A stretch of 64,000 bases of DNA, taken from NCBI GenBank assembly GCA_964636985.1, contig CAZWSX010000007.1, positions 1 to 64,000 on the forward strand, read 5' to 3'. This DNA is from CAZWSX01 sp964636985 (GTDB taxonomy: Bacteria > Planctomycetota > Planctomycetia > Pirellulales > Pirellulaceae). Under the pieces are notes generated by a model that worked only from the letters and a program-made list of their open reading frames with translations, did not search any database and was not told the DNA's origin. Position numbers and translations under genes: made by a program. This document shows positions 25,114 to 33,468 of the stretch, piece after piece. Each line of letters starts with the position of its first letter. Position 1 is the stretch's first letter.

Positions 25114-27312
25114 GTGTCTCTCAGGGACGAAAAAGCGTGCCTCTACTGTGGACTTCCCGTCTACGTCTCGCCGCAGGCGCGCGCGAATGCAGAGCCGGCC
25201 TTTTGTTGTTTTGGTTGCCGCCTCGCTTCGCGAATCGTTGGAAGCAGCAATGTACCGCCTGAGCAGACCGGTATATCGTCCGCGACATTAGGGCTGGCCA
25301 TCTTTTGCGCGATGAACGTGATGGTCTTCTCGATGTTCCTCTGGTCTCAAGCGGAACACCCTGAGCATGCCGCCGCGCGCGTGCTCGTCGATCTCTCGCG
25401 ATACATCCTGCTGCTGTTATCGCTGCCCGTAATCGTGATGTTGTGGCCCCCGCTCCTGGACGACGCCATCCATCAATGGAGGACGAAGTCTTGGCAAGGA
25501 GGACGCATCTCGACCAGTGCGCTCTTGGCGTTTGGCGTCATCGCCGCCTTGGGGTACTCGATGATCGCGGCGATTCGCGGATCGGGACATGTCTATTTTG
25601 AGGTCGCCGTGGTCGTGCTTACGACGGCGACGTTGGGCAAGTGGCTCGAGGCGACCGGGAGGGAGAAAACAACCGCGGCGTTGCGTTCACTGACTTCACT
25701 GTTGCCTGAAACAGCGACCCGCGTTACGCCAGCAGGCGATGAGACCGTTCCGCTTGCCGAGATTGCACCAGGCGACGCCATTCGGATTTTCCCCGGCCAG
25801 CGAATCGTTTGCGACGGCACGATTCTCTCCGGGGCGGCAGAGATCGACGAGCAGATTGTCTCAGGCGAGAGTTCCACCGTGGCCAAATCGGTTGGATCGC
25901 GCGTCTTTAGCGGCGCGCTCAACTGCGACGGGCTCTTAGTGGTGCGAACCGCTTCGCGAGCCAGCGAAGGGGCATTGGCCCGGATAGTTGCGATGGTGCA
26001 ATCGGCGACGTCGATGAAGTCGCCGCATCAACGCCTGGCCGACACCATCAGCAGCCTCTTTGTTCCCATCGTGATGGTTCTGGCAATTGTCGCTGCCATT
26101 ATTCGGCTGGGCCCATTGTCGAAGCCCGGAGAATCAACGCTTGCGCGAAGTGAGGCCGCGTCGCTTTCGGCGCTTTCCGTCATCGTTGTCGCTTGCCCAT
26201 GCGCTTTGAGTCTGGCGACCCCGTTGGCACTTTGGGCAGCGGTCGGATCGGCTGCAAGGAGGCAGGTGCTCCTCAGGTCGGGCGAGGCCTTCACCTCACT
26301 CGCCAAGGCCAAAGTAATCTGCTTCGACAAGACGGGGACGCTCACGACGGGCAAGCCCCGAATCGCTGACCAATTTATCGATGCAGGTTTATTCGACGAG
26401 CCGGACCTCTGGCACGACTTAGCGATTGCCGCCGTCCATCCGCTAGCCGAGGCACTTCGCGACATCTTTCCGGATGATGCTCGGGCCAGATCTGAATCAA
26501 GAATTGCAAATGTTCGTCGCCACAACGGCCGCGGAGTCGAAGCAACTGCGCCTGACGGACAACGGATCTTCCTAGGGCATCCAGACTGGGTCTGCCAGCA
26601 GCAACGTCGATCGCCTCGACCCGATTGGGAAGCGCAACTCCAAAAGCACGATGGCCCGGCCGTCGCCATAGGTTGCGAGGAGGGCGCAGGGGGACTATTT
26701 CTGGCGACGGAGACGTTGCGCGCTGATGCCCCGCCTTCGATTGAAGTCCTGCGGCGAATGGGCCTGAAAGTTGTCATGCTCTCGGGCGATCGCGGCACTC
26801 GTGTTCAATCGGTGGCATCGGCCCTAGGGATTGAGTTTCTTAGTGAATTGTTGCCCGAGCAAAAGCTCGCAGCGATTACATCGCTGCGAGCCAGGTATGG
26901 CCCTGTTGCCATGGTAGGCGATGGAATCAACGATGCGCCGGCCATTGCGGCTGCCGATGTGGGAATCGCCCTCGGCTGCGGCGCCGATGTCACGCGAGAA
27001 ACAGCCGACGTTTGTCTGTTGGGCGAGCGACTTGACCGTTTGCCGCAAACCATCGATCTGGCGCGCCGCACGGTGGACGTCATGCGATGGAACATCTTGT
27101 GGAGCTTTGCCTACAACGCCATCGCCATGATTCTGGCGGTGTTCGGGTTCGTCCACCCCATCGTTGCTGCAATCGCTATGGCAATCAGTGGATTATTAGT
27201 GATTGCTCAGTCCCTCTCATTAACCGACACGGTCGAACCACAGGGCCTGATCTCTGGCGAGTCCGTAAACCAGTCGTCCGATGCCCCCATCCCCGTTGCA
27301 TCCCATGCATAG
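25114..27312 (+). CDS. ccoI: Copper-transporting P1B-type ATPase of the cbb3 cluster
   Basis: A 732-residue P1B ATPase that exports copper toward the oxidase. It has an N-terminal Cys-rich metal region (CLYCGLPVY ... FCCFGCRLA), the transmembrane CPC motif (ACPCALSLATP), the phosphorylation motif DKTGTLT, the HP motif (AAVHPLAEAL) and the hinge GDGINDAPA. Together with the cbb3 context this fits CcoI/FixI. I choose GTG 25114 (AAGGCGA 7 nt ahead); the frame is open to 25000 but that part overlaps the preceding gene. The N-terminal segment is short compared with other CcoI proteins. Confidence 0.92.
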   Translation: MSLRDEKACLYCGLPVYVSPQARANAEPAFCCFGCRLASRIVGSSNVPPEQTGISSATLGLAIFCAMNVMVFSMFLWSQAEHPEHAAARVLVDLSRYILLLLSLPVIVMLWPPLLDDAIHQWRTKSWQGGRISTSALLAFGVIAALGYSMIAAIRGSGHVYFEVAVVVLTTATLGKWLEATGREKTTAALRSLTSLLPETATRVTPAGDETVPLAEIAPGDAIRIFPGQRIVCDGTILSGAAEIDEQIVSGESSTVAKSVGSRVFSGALNCDGLLVVRTASRASEGALARIVAMVQSATSMKSPHQRLADTISSLFVPIVMVLAIVAAIIRLGPLSKPGESTLARSEAASLSALSVIVVACPCALSLATPLALWAAVGSAARRQVLLRSGEAFTSLAKAKVICFDKTGTLTTGKPRIADQFIDAGLFDEPDLWHDLAIAAVHPLAEALRDIFPDDARARSESRIANVRRHNGRGVEATAPDGQRIFLGHPDWVCQQQRRSPRPDWEAQLQKHDGPAVAIGCEEGAGGLFLATETLRADAPPSIEVLRRMGLKVVMLSGDRGTRVQSVASALGIEFLSELLPEQKLAAITSLRARYGPVAMVGDGINDAPAIAAADVGIALGCGADVTRETADVCLLGERLDRLPQTIDLARRTVDVMRWNILWSFAYNAIAMILAVFGFVHPIVAAIAMAISGLLVIAQSLSLTDTVEPQGLISGESVNQSSDAPIPVASHA

Positions 27313-28030
27313 CACGGCATCGATCCCGCTCGCCTTCATCGCCGGGCTATTCGGCTCGGCGCACTGCATCGGCATGTGCGGACCGTTCGTCCTGGCAATT
27401 GGAAGCGGAGCCCGCAACAGCGCCGGTGCGTTGCTTCGACAGCTTGCCTACACCGGGGGACGCATGACCATGTACGGCACGATCGGAGCTTTCGCCGGTC
27501 TAGTAGGCCAGGCGCTGCAGAAGCAATCGCCCGCAGTCTTGCGATTGCCGGCGGTGCTTTCCGTAGTCGCTGGCGGCTTGCTGGTATGGCAAGGGATCGT
27601 GCTTCTCTTCGGCAAGCGAGCGAACAAGCCATCCGGCGGCACGGCATGTTTGACCGAGGGCTTTTTCAGCCCGATCGCTCGCGCGCGTTCCTTGGGACAG
27701 AGCTTTGTCGCTGGCGTGCTAACGGGTTTGCTGCCGTGCGGGCTACTGTATGGTATGGTCGCGCTTGCGGCGGCTTCCGGTGAAATGCTCACGGGAGCTG
27801 GCACCCTCGCTGCATTCGCCGCCGGCACGGCGCCGCCGCTGATTGCTCTGGGGTGGTCGGCCAGGCTCTTTGCACAGTGGCAGGCACCTACCCGAGCGAG
27901 GATGTTGCAAGGGGTCGGTGCACTGCTGATCGTGGCTGGCGGACTCTCCGTAGCACGCGGTGTGCAGTACTGGCGCTCGTTCGCGACGCCGGAGGCGCCC
28001 GCTTGTCCCTTTTGTGTGGGAGATCAATAG
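27305..28030 (+). CDS. SafE/DsbD-like membrane protein of the cbb3 cluster
   Basis: A 241-residue protein with six membrane segments and the diagnostic opening FIAGLFGSAHCIGMCGPF, plus a second LLPCGLLYG motif. This family (sulfite exporter TauE/SafE-like, DsbD_2) regularly sits behind ccoI and takes part in copper or haem delivery to cbb3 oxidases. It ends with CPFC, which may be redox-active. The start at ATG 27305 overlaps ccoI by 8 bp; ATG 27281 is an alternative. Confidence 0.82.
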   Translation: MHSTASIPLAFIAGLFGSAHCIGMCGPFVLAIGSGARNSAGALLRQLAYTGGRMTMYGTIGAFAGLVGQALQKQSPAVLRLPAVLSVVAGGLLVWQGIVLLFGKRANKPSGGTACLTEGFFSPIARARSLGQSFVAGVLTGLLPCGLLYGMVALAAASGEMLTGAGTLAAFAAGTAPPLIALGWSARLFAQWQAPTRARMLQGVGALLIVAGGLSVARGVQYWRSFATPEAPACPFCVGDQ

Positions 28031-28049
28031 CGGCCAGGACAGGAGGAGT

Positions 28050-28454
28050 TTACTTGGATTGTGGAATCAAATCTCGCTGTTCAATCCCCAGTGCCGCGAC
28101 GGCGACAAATGTACCCATAGCCAGGAGCAATACAATCAGGAATCCAACGCCGAGAATGGTTTGCGTTCCGTCATCGATGCGAGACTTTTTGTTGCTGCTG
28201 AATCGGCTCGCCAAGACGCCGCAAACCCAACTCCAGTGAAGCATCACGTGCAACAGAATTCCCAACGTCAAGGCGATGAGTAGTCCGTATTGCCCTTTAC
28301 GCCACGCAAGATAGTCGCCTCCCCACAGGAGCCACCCTTCGCTGACAGGCCCGGGCGGAAAAACATGTTCGACAACAATGGTCGACGTGAGCAGGGCGAC
28401 AAACAGAACGAGCAATAGCGTATCGAGCAGAAAGTTGAATGTGGTGCGCGACAT
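28050..28454 (-). CDS. DUF4405-like membrane protein
   Basis: A 134-residue protein with three membrane segments (about residues 8-30, 58-82 and 98-120). The pattern ILLHVMLHWSWV with paired His is typical of DUF4405, a family that resembles di-haem cytochrome b membrane domains. It is transcribed toward the SafE-like gene and ends 19 bp from it. A sigma-54 promoter lies 54 nt upstream. A role in membrane electron transfer at low O2 is plausible but not shown. Confidence 0.7.
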   Translation of the reverse strand: MSRTTFNFLLDTLLLVLFVALLTSTIVVEHVFPPGPVSEGWLLWGGDYLAWRKGQYGLLIALTLGILLHVMLHWSWVCGVLASRFSSNKKSRIDDGTQTILGVGFLIVLLLAMGTFVAVAALGIEQRDLIPQSK

Positions 28455-28518
28455 GGTCGTGATAACATGAGGGATGAAATGGCGATGGCGCGATTCTCAG
28501 TTCTTAACGCATCTTTTC

Positions 28519-28534
28519 TGCAAACAGCAGGCCA
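28519..28534 (-). promoter_or_regulatory. Sigma-54 (-24/-12) promoter for the DUF4405-like gene
   Basis: On the minus strand TGGCCTGCTGTTTGCA, GG-N10-GC, with an intact TTGCA. Predicted start near 28508. A 10-bp perfect palindrome GTCGGCCGAC lies about 25 bp upstream, inside the gap that also leads to the globin kinase. Confidence 0.72.
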
Positions 28535-28622
28535 GAAACACAAAAACTCTAAGCCAAGTGTCGGCCGACGTTCAACGAATCATTAAGTCAGTTTGTCAAT
28601 CGTCCGAAAGAGTTGTCCAACC

Positions 28623-29777
28623 ATGATGGCCGCATTTGCAAGATATCGGGAGCTGCAGCAGTACGTGGGGTGGACCGACCAGGACGCCCAGCGAGTCCAG
28701 GAAGCCGGTCAAGTCCTCGGCAGCGAATTCGGGGGATTGATCGACGATTTCTACGCGGAAATCAAACAGCATCCCGCGGCGTTGAAGGTTATCACCGGCG
28801 GCGAGGAACAGATCCTGCGTCTGAAGGGGAGTCTTCATCAATGGCTCGCGGAACTATTCTCGGGGGCCTACGACAAAGAGTATGTCGCCAGGCGGTGGCG
28901 CGTGGGATACCGTCATGTGGAAATCGGGCTCGACCAGGTTTTTACGAACGCTGCACTGTCGCGGTTGCGTCGCGGGCTGCTGCTTGCACTGGAGCAAAAG
29001 TGGCAAGGGCAAACGGAATCGTTGCTGGCGTGCAGGGCGTCGCTCAATTCGCTGATCGACTTGGATCTTGCCATCATCGAGGACGCCTACCAAACGGAAT
29101 ATCAACGGCGGCACACCGCGGCAGAGCGATTTGCAACGATTGGCAAGGTTGCCGGCGGCATCGCCCATGAACTGCGAAACCCACTCAACGTCGTGAAAAC
29201 TTCCGTATTCTTCCTGATGAATGCGAAGAACGCGACAGACGAGAAGAAGCAGGCCCATCTGCAAAGGATCGAGCGTCAAGTGGGAATGGCGGACAGTGTG
29301 ATTACGGCACTTAATGACTTCGCCAGGTTGCCGGCGCCTCAGCTTTCGCCGGTCGAAGTCGAGCCGTTTCTCAGGGATGTGTTGGAGTTAACCCAGTTGC
29401 CCGTTGTGATTCGGGCTGAGCTCGTTTTTTCGGTTCCGGGGCTCGTTCTACTGGGGGACCGTTCGCAATTGGCCATTGTTTTTGGTAATTTGATTCGAAA
29501 CGCTCGAGATGCAATGCCGCGCGGGGGGACGCTACGCATCGGCGCAGAACCGGATGGTGTCATGATCGCGGTAATGATTCAAGATTCGGGTCATGGGATT
29601 CCACAAGAACAGCTATCGCAGATCTTCGAACCCTTGTTCTCGACGAAGGCCAAAGGCATTGGCTTGGGGTTGTCGATCTCTCGCGACATCGTGGATCGGC
29701 ACCAAGGCAGGCTATCGGTAGCCAGTGAACCAGAGGGAGGAACCACCTTTTACGTTCGCTTGCCAGCCGCGGTTTAG
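28623..29777 (+). CDS. Globin-coupled histidine kinase, probable O2 sensor
   Basis: A soluble 384-residue kinase. Residues 1-155 match a globin-coupled sensor domain: a B-helix Tyr (FYAEI, Tyr44) and the proximal haem His in VGYRHVEIGLDQ (His98), the pattern that binds haem in HemAT/GcHK-like sensors. Residues 165-235 form the HisKA domain with GGIAHELRNP (His182), and a HATPase follows (NLIRNARDAM, DSGHGIP, GIGLGLS). No membrane span is present. It heads a four-gene signalling operon. Haem-O2 binding is inferred from these residues, and a role as master oxygen sensor of the local sigma-54 genes is my hypothesis. Start ATG 28623 has only a weak ribosome site. Confidence 0.87.
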   Translation: MMAAFARYRELQQYVGWTDQDAQRVQEAGQVLGSEFGGLIDDFYAEIKQHPAALKVITGGEEQILRLKGSLHQWLAELFSGAYDKEYVARRWRVGYRHVEIGLDQVFTNAALSRLRRGLLLALEQKWQGQTESLLACRASLNSLIDLDLAIIEDAYQTEYQRRHTAAERFATIGKVAGGIAHELRNPLNVVKTSVFFLMNAKNATDEKKQAHLQRIERQVGMADSVITALNDFARLPAPQLSPVEVEPFLRDVLELTQLPVVIRAELVFSVPGLVLLGDRSQLAIVFGNLIRNARDAMPRGGTLRIGAEPDGVMIAVMIQDSGHGIPQEQLSQIFEPLFSTKAKGIGLGLSISRDIVDRHQGRLSVASEPEGGTTFYVRLPAAV

Positions 29778-29788
29778 GAGGGAAACCT

Positions 29789-30532
29789 ATGGCGACGCCA
29801 CGCATTTTGATTGTCGATGACGAAGCCGATACCTGCGAGAATCTGTCGGACATCTTCAGCGATTTTGGCTACCAAGTCGACACCGCCTTGGATGGGCAAT
29901 CCGCACTGGATTTGATCGACCAGCGCCCTTTTTACGACGTCGCGCTGCTCGATCTGCGAATGCCCGGCATGGACGGCCTTGAGCTCTATCGTCGAATCAA
30001 GCAAAAATCAGCGGGAACCGTGGCCGTTGTGGTGACGGCGTATGCGACCAGTGACACGGCAAGGTCGGCGATAGCGGCCGGCGCCACCCGCGTGTTGTCA
30101 AAACCCGTCGATATTTCCGCCTTGTTGGCGCTCGTGCAGGCCTCGCTGCAAAGTCCCTCGGTCCTGATCGTGGACGACGAGGCGGACCTCTGCGAAAACT
30201 TATGGGAGATTCTGCACGACCGCGGCTATCGAGTCCATCTGACTCACGATGTGAAAGAAGCGACGCAGTCGCTCGCCAGCTGTTCCTTTCAGGTCGTGCT
30301 CCTTGATATGAAGCTGCCCGATGGTGACGGCAGCCAGGTGATGCAACAGGTTCGGTTGACGAACCCTCAGGCGCGAATCGTTCTTATCACGGGTCACAAG
30401 AACGAATTGGAGTCTCGCGTGCAACGAGCCTTGGACGAAGGAGCCGTCGGCGTCGCGTACAAGCCGTTCGATGTGCCGGCCTTGCTGAAAATCGTCGACA
30501 ATTGCGCACGTGCCGTACGAGAGGGTGCATGA
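29789..30532 (+). CDS. Double receiver-domain protein
   Basis: A 247-residue protein of two tandem response-regulator receivers and no output domain. Domain 1 (residues 4-120) has VDDE and the phospho-Asp in ALLDLRMPG (Asp55); domain 2 (about 125-240) has VDDE and LLDMKLPDGDG. Both acidic pockets and Lys (KPVD, KPFD) are intact, so both should accept phosphate. AGGAGGG precedes the start. It sits between the globin kinase and the hybrid kinase (4-bp overlap), consistent with a phosphorelay or a phosphate sink. Confidence 0.92.
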   Translation: MATPRILIVDDEADTCENLSDIFSDFGYQVDTALDGQSALDLIDQRPFYDVALLDLRMPGMDGLELYRRIKQKSAGTVAVVVTAYATSDTARSAIAAGATRVLSKPVDISALLALVQASLQSPSVLIVDDEADLCENLWEILHDRGYRVHLTHDVKEATQSLASCSFQVVLLDMKLPDGDGSQVMQQVRLTNPQARIVLITGHKNELESRVQRALDEGAVGVAYKPFDVPALLKIVDNCARAVREGA

Positions 30533-31926
30533 GCGCTTCGTACGAACTCGTTACTGAGTTGCAGCTGTTCGTGGTCGATGACGACGACGACACTCGGAGC
30601 AATCTTCGCGATATCCTCGAAATGGAGGGGTATCAGGTGGCGGAGGCCTCTTGTGCGGCAGAACTGTTTGCGCTGCCTGGCTGGGACAGCGTCGCGGCGA
30701 TCTTGCTCGATCGCCGATTGCCAGACGGTGGCCCCGAACAATTGCTGCCGCGCATTAAGGAGCGTGCACCGCACGCAAGCGTTATTATTATCACAGGCTT
30801 CGCGGACATTCATGCGGCCGTCTCGGCGTTGCGATTGGGCGCGTCCGATTACATCATCAAGCCGGTGAACCCCGAAGGTTTGCTCGCCAGCGTTCGGCGC
30901 GAGATTGACCATCAGCGGTCAGAACGGCAGTTGAATGCACTGTTTGAGAATGCTGTGGATGGTCTGGTAATTTTTGACCGAACCGAGCATGTCATCGACG
31001 TGAATCCCGCGGCGTGCGAAATGTTTTCCGTGGCACGCGTCGAATTCTTAGGACGCAATTTGCGAGGGATAGCAGGAGAAGAGTCCGATAACCAGCCATT
31101 CCTCTTCAACCAATCGCAACCGCGCGGTGAGTTGAAGCTTTGCCGAAGGGACGGCGTAGCGATCGACGTCGAATATCAAGTTACGTTTAACTTTTTTCCG
31201 GGGCGGAACTTGGTCTCGATTCGCGATGTGAGTGAACGAAAGCGTTCCGAACAGCGCGCGCTCCAGGCGGAACGGCTTGCGGCGATCGGCGAGACGGTAG
31301 CAGCGTTAGCCCACGAAAGCCGAAATGCCTTGCAGCGAAGTGTGGCCTGTCTGGACATACTTGCCACAGAGGTCGAGGACCGGCCGATCGCCGTCGACCT
31401 GGTGCGGCGGGCAAAAAAATCGCAGCAGCTATTGCAACAACTCTACGAGGAAGTCCGACATTGGGCAGCCCCGATCAAGTTGGAATGCCAGCGCGTCGAT
31501 CTGTCTCACGTGTGGCGCGAAGCGTGGCAGCACGTCAGACAGGTTCACGCCAACAAGAACGTCCAATTCAAGGAATTCGTTGCCGGCGATCTGCATTGCC
31601 AGGTTGATTCCGACAAGATTGGCCAGGTCTTTCGCAATATCTTCGAAAACGCGATCGAGGTCTCGCCCGATCCTGGAGTCATCGAGTTGTCGTGCAGCCC
31701 CTCGGCAGCCAACGGAGTCTCGATCAAGATTCTCGATCAAGGGCCCGGCTTATCGGCAGAGCAATTGGCTCGGGCCTTTGAACCGTTTTTCACGACCAAA
31801 GCCCGAGGAACCGGCCTGGGGCTTTCGATCAGCAATCGCATCGTCCAGGCCCACCAGGGGAAGATTAGCGCATCTTCCCCCAGCGGCGCCTGTTTTGAAA
31901 TAACGCTACCCCGCGGATCGCCCTGA
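30529..31926 (+). CDS. Receiver-PAS-histidine kinase hybrid
   Basis: A 465-residue cytoplasmic signalling protein: receiver (residues 10-130, Asp61 in LLDRRLPDGG), PAS (about 135-250, LFENAVDGLVIFD), HisKA-like (ALAHESRNALQ) and HATPase (GLSAEQLARAF, GTGLGLSIS). The order receiver first and kinase last means it can be controlled by phosphorylation from another kinase, such as the globin kinase encoded upstream. ATG 30529 overlaps the preceding stop (ATGA). The next gene encodes an NtrC-type regulator, the likely final target. Confidence 0.91.
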   Translation: MSASYELVTELQLFVVDDDDDTRSNLRDILEMEGYQVAEASCAAELFALPGWDSVAAILLDRRLPDGGPEQLLPRIKERAPHASVIIITGFADIHAAVSALRLGASDYIIKPVNPEGLLASVRREIDHQRSERQLNALFENAVDGLVIFDRTEHVIDVNPAACEMFSVARVEFLGRNLRGIAGEESDNQPFLFNQSQPRGELKLCRRDGVAIDVEYQVTFNFFPGRNLVSIRDVSERKRSEQRALQAERLAAIGETVAALAHESRNALQRSVACLDILATEVEDRPIAVDLVRRAKKSQQLLQQLYEEVRHWAAPIKLECQRVDLSHVWREAWQHVRQVHANKNVQFKEFVAGDLHCQVDSDKIGQVFRNIFENAIEVSPDPGVIELSCSPSAANGVSIKILDQGPGLSAEQLARAFEPFFTTKARGTGLGLSISNRIVQAHQGKISASSPSGACFEITLPRGSP

Positions 31927-32049
31927 CGGAGCGTCCGCGAATAACGCACAAGTTTGAAATACAATCAAGTTGTTGCAACTCGCACCCATAACCCGACGGC
32001 CTGCAAACGAGTTTCCCAACGATCCTTGGATGAGGAAGTCCTATTGGCC

Positions 32050-33426
32050 ATGAAGAACAACCTCCCAGACGTTCTCATTGTCGACGACGACGATGAGTTC
32101 CGCGACTTGTTGCTGCAGCGGTTGACGCGCACGGGGTTTCCAACGGAGGCCGCCTCGAATGGCGCTCAAGCCCTTCAACTCATCCAGCGCCAGCATTTCG
32201 ATGTCGTTGTTTCGGACATGAACATGCCTGGCATGTCCGGCCTCGAGCTTCTGGAGAAGCTCAAGACGCTTGATGTCGACACCGAAGTAATGCTTCTCAC
32301 GGGTAAAGGAACAATCGAATCGGCAGTGCAGGCGATGCAGCTTGGTGCTTTCAATTACCTTCAAAAGCCCTTTGGCATGCCTGAACTCGAAGCCCAAATC
32401 AAAAAAGCTGCCGAACGGGGTGAACTGCGGAAAGAGAACGAGCAACTTAAGACGCTTCTTTCTCGGAAGCAGAAGGGGACGAAGATCATCGGCGAATCGC
32501 CCGCCATGAAGGAGATCCTTCACCTGATCGAACGGGCTGGTCCCAGCGATCGTGCGATTCTCATTCAGGGCGAAAGCGGTACAGGGAAAGAACTAGTCGC
32601 CGAAGCCCTTCATAGGGCAAGCAGGCGCGGAGAGCGACCACTCGTGGCGGTCAACTGCGCCGCGCTACCCGAGACGCTCCTGGAGAGCGAACTGTTCGGT
32701 CACGAACGGGGGGCCTTCACGGGAGCGGTCGCCGCAAAACAAGGTTTGTTCGAAGTCGCGAACAGCGGAACGCTCTTCATCGACGAAATCGGCGAGATGC
32801 CTGGAAGCCTCCAGGCGAAGCTTCTACGCGTCCTCGAAAACGGCAGCCTGCGCCGCGTCGGGGCAACTCAGGAACGAAAGGTCGACGTTCGCATCCTCGC
32901 GGCGACCAATCGCAATCTGCGTGACGAGATCAAGGCGGGGCGATTCCGCGAAGATCTGTACTACCGAATCAACGTGATGTCTCTCGAACTTCCGCCGCTG
33001 CGCGAACGAGAGGGTGACATCGAACTGTTGGTGGACCGCTTTTTAGGCGACGACTGGCACATCGAAGACGATGCTCTGCAAGCGCTGATGCGATACTCCT
33101 GGCCAGGAAACGTGCGCCAGTTAATAAACGTCTTGGAGCGCGCCAAGATCCTGGCCGACGACGATGTCATTCAGCTCAAGCAGCTTCCTAAGGAAGTGCT
33201 GCTTGGCGAACACGGCGCTGCTCCACCAACGTCTACGGGTACTGTTGCGGCAGCCCCGGATGACCTGGATTCGTTTCAGCGCCAGAAAGTTCTCGGCGTT
33301 TTGCAGCGAGAGAACTTTAATAAGGCCCGTGCGGCCAGGGCCCTGGGAATCAGCCGCCGCAAGCTTTATCGGCTGCTTGAAAGGTACGGCTTGGGAGACG
33401 GCGGGTCAGATCAGCCCAAGAGCTAA
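32050..33426 (+). CDS. NtrC-family sigma-54 response regulator
   Basis: A 458-residue bacterial enhancer-binding protein: receiver (Asp56 in VVSDMNMPG), AAA+ domain with Walker A GESGTGKE (about 174-181) and the sigma-54 contact loop GAFTGA (221-226), and a C-terminal Fis-type helix-turn-helix (ARALGISRRKLYRLL). All residues needed for ATP-driven sigma-54 activation are present. The frame is open to 31954; ATG 32050 gives the normal receiver start. It closes the globin-kinase operon and is the best candidate activator of the sigma-54 promoters of this window. Confidence 0.94.
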   Translation: MKNNLPDVLIVDDDDEFRDLLLQRLTRTGFPTEAASNGAQALQLIQRQHFDVVVSDMNMPGMSGLELLEKLKTLDVDTEVMLLTGKGTIESAVQAMQLGAFNYLQKPFGMPELEAQIKKAAERGELRKENEQLKTLLSRKQKGTKIIGESPAMKEILHLIERAGPSDRAILIQGESGTGKELVAEALHRASRRGERPLVAVNCAALPETLLESELFGHERGAFTGAVAAKQGLFEVANSGTLFIDEIGEMPGSLQAKLLRVLENGSLRRVGATQERKVDVRILAATNRNLRDEIKAGRFREDLYYRINVMSLELPPLREREGDIELLVDRFLGDDWHIEDDALQALMRYSWPGNVRQLINVLERAKILADDDVIQLKQLPKEVLLGEHGAAPPTSTGTVAAAPDDLDSFQRQKVLGVLQRENFNKARAARALGISRRKLYRLLERYGLGDGGSDQPKS

Positions 33427-33468
33427 GTCGAAAGTAAACGAGTTGGGAGGCAACCCTTCAAGCCGCAT

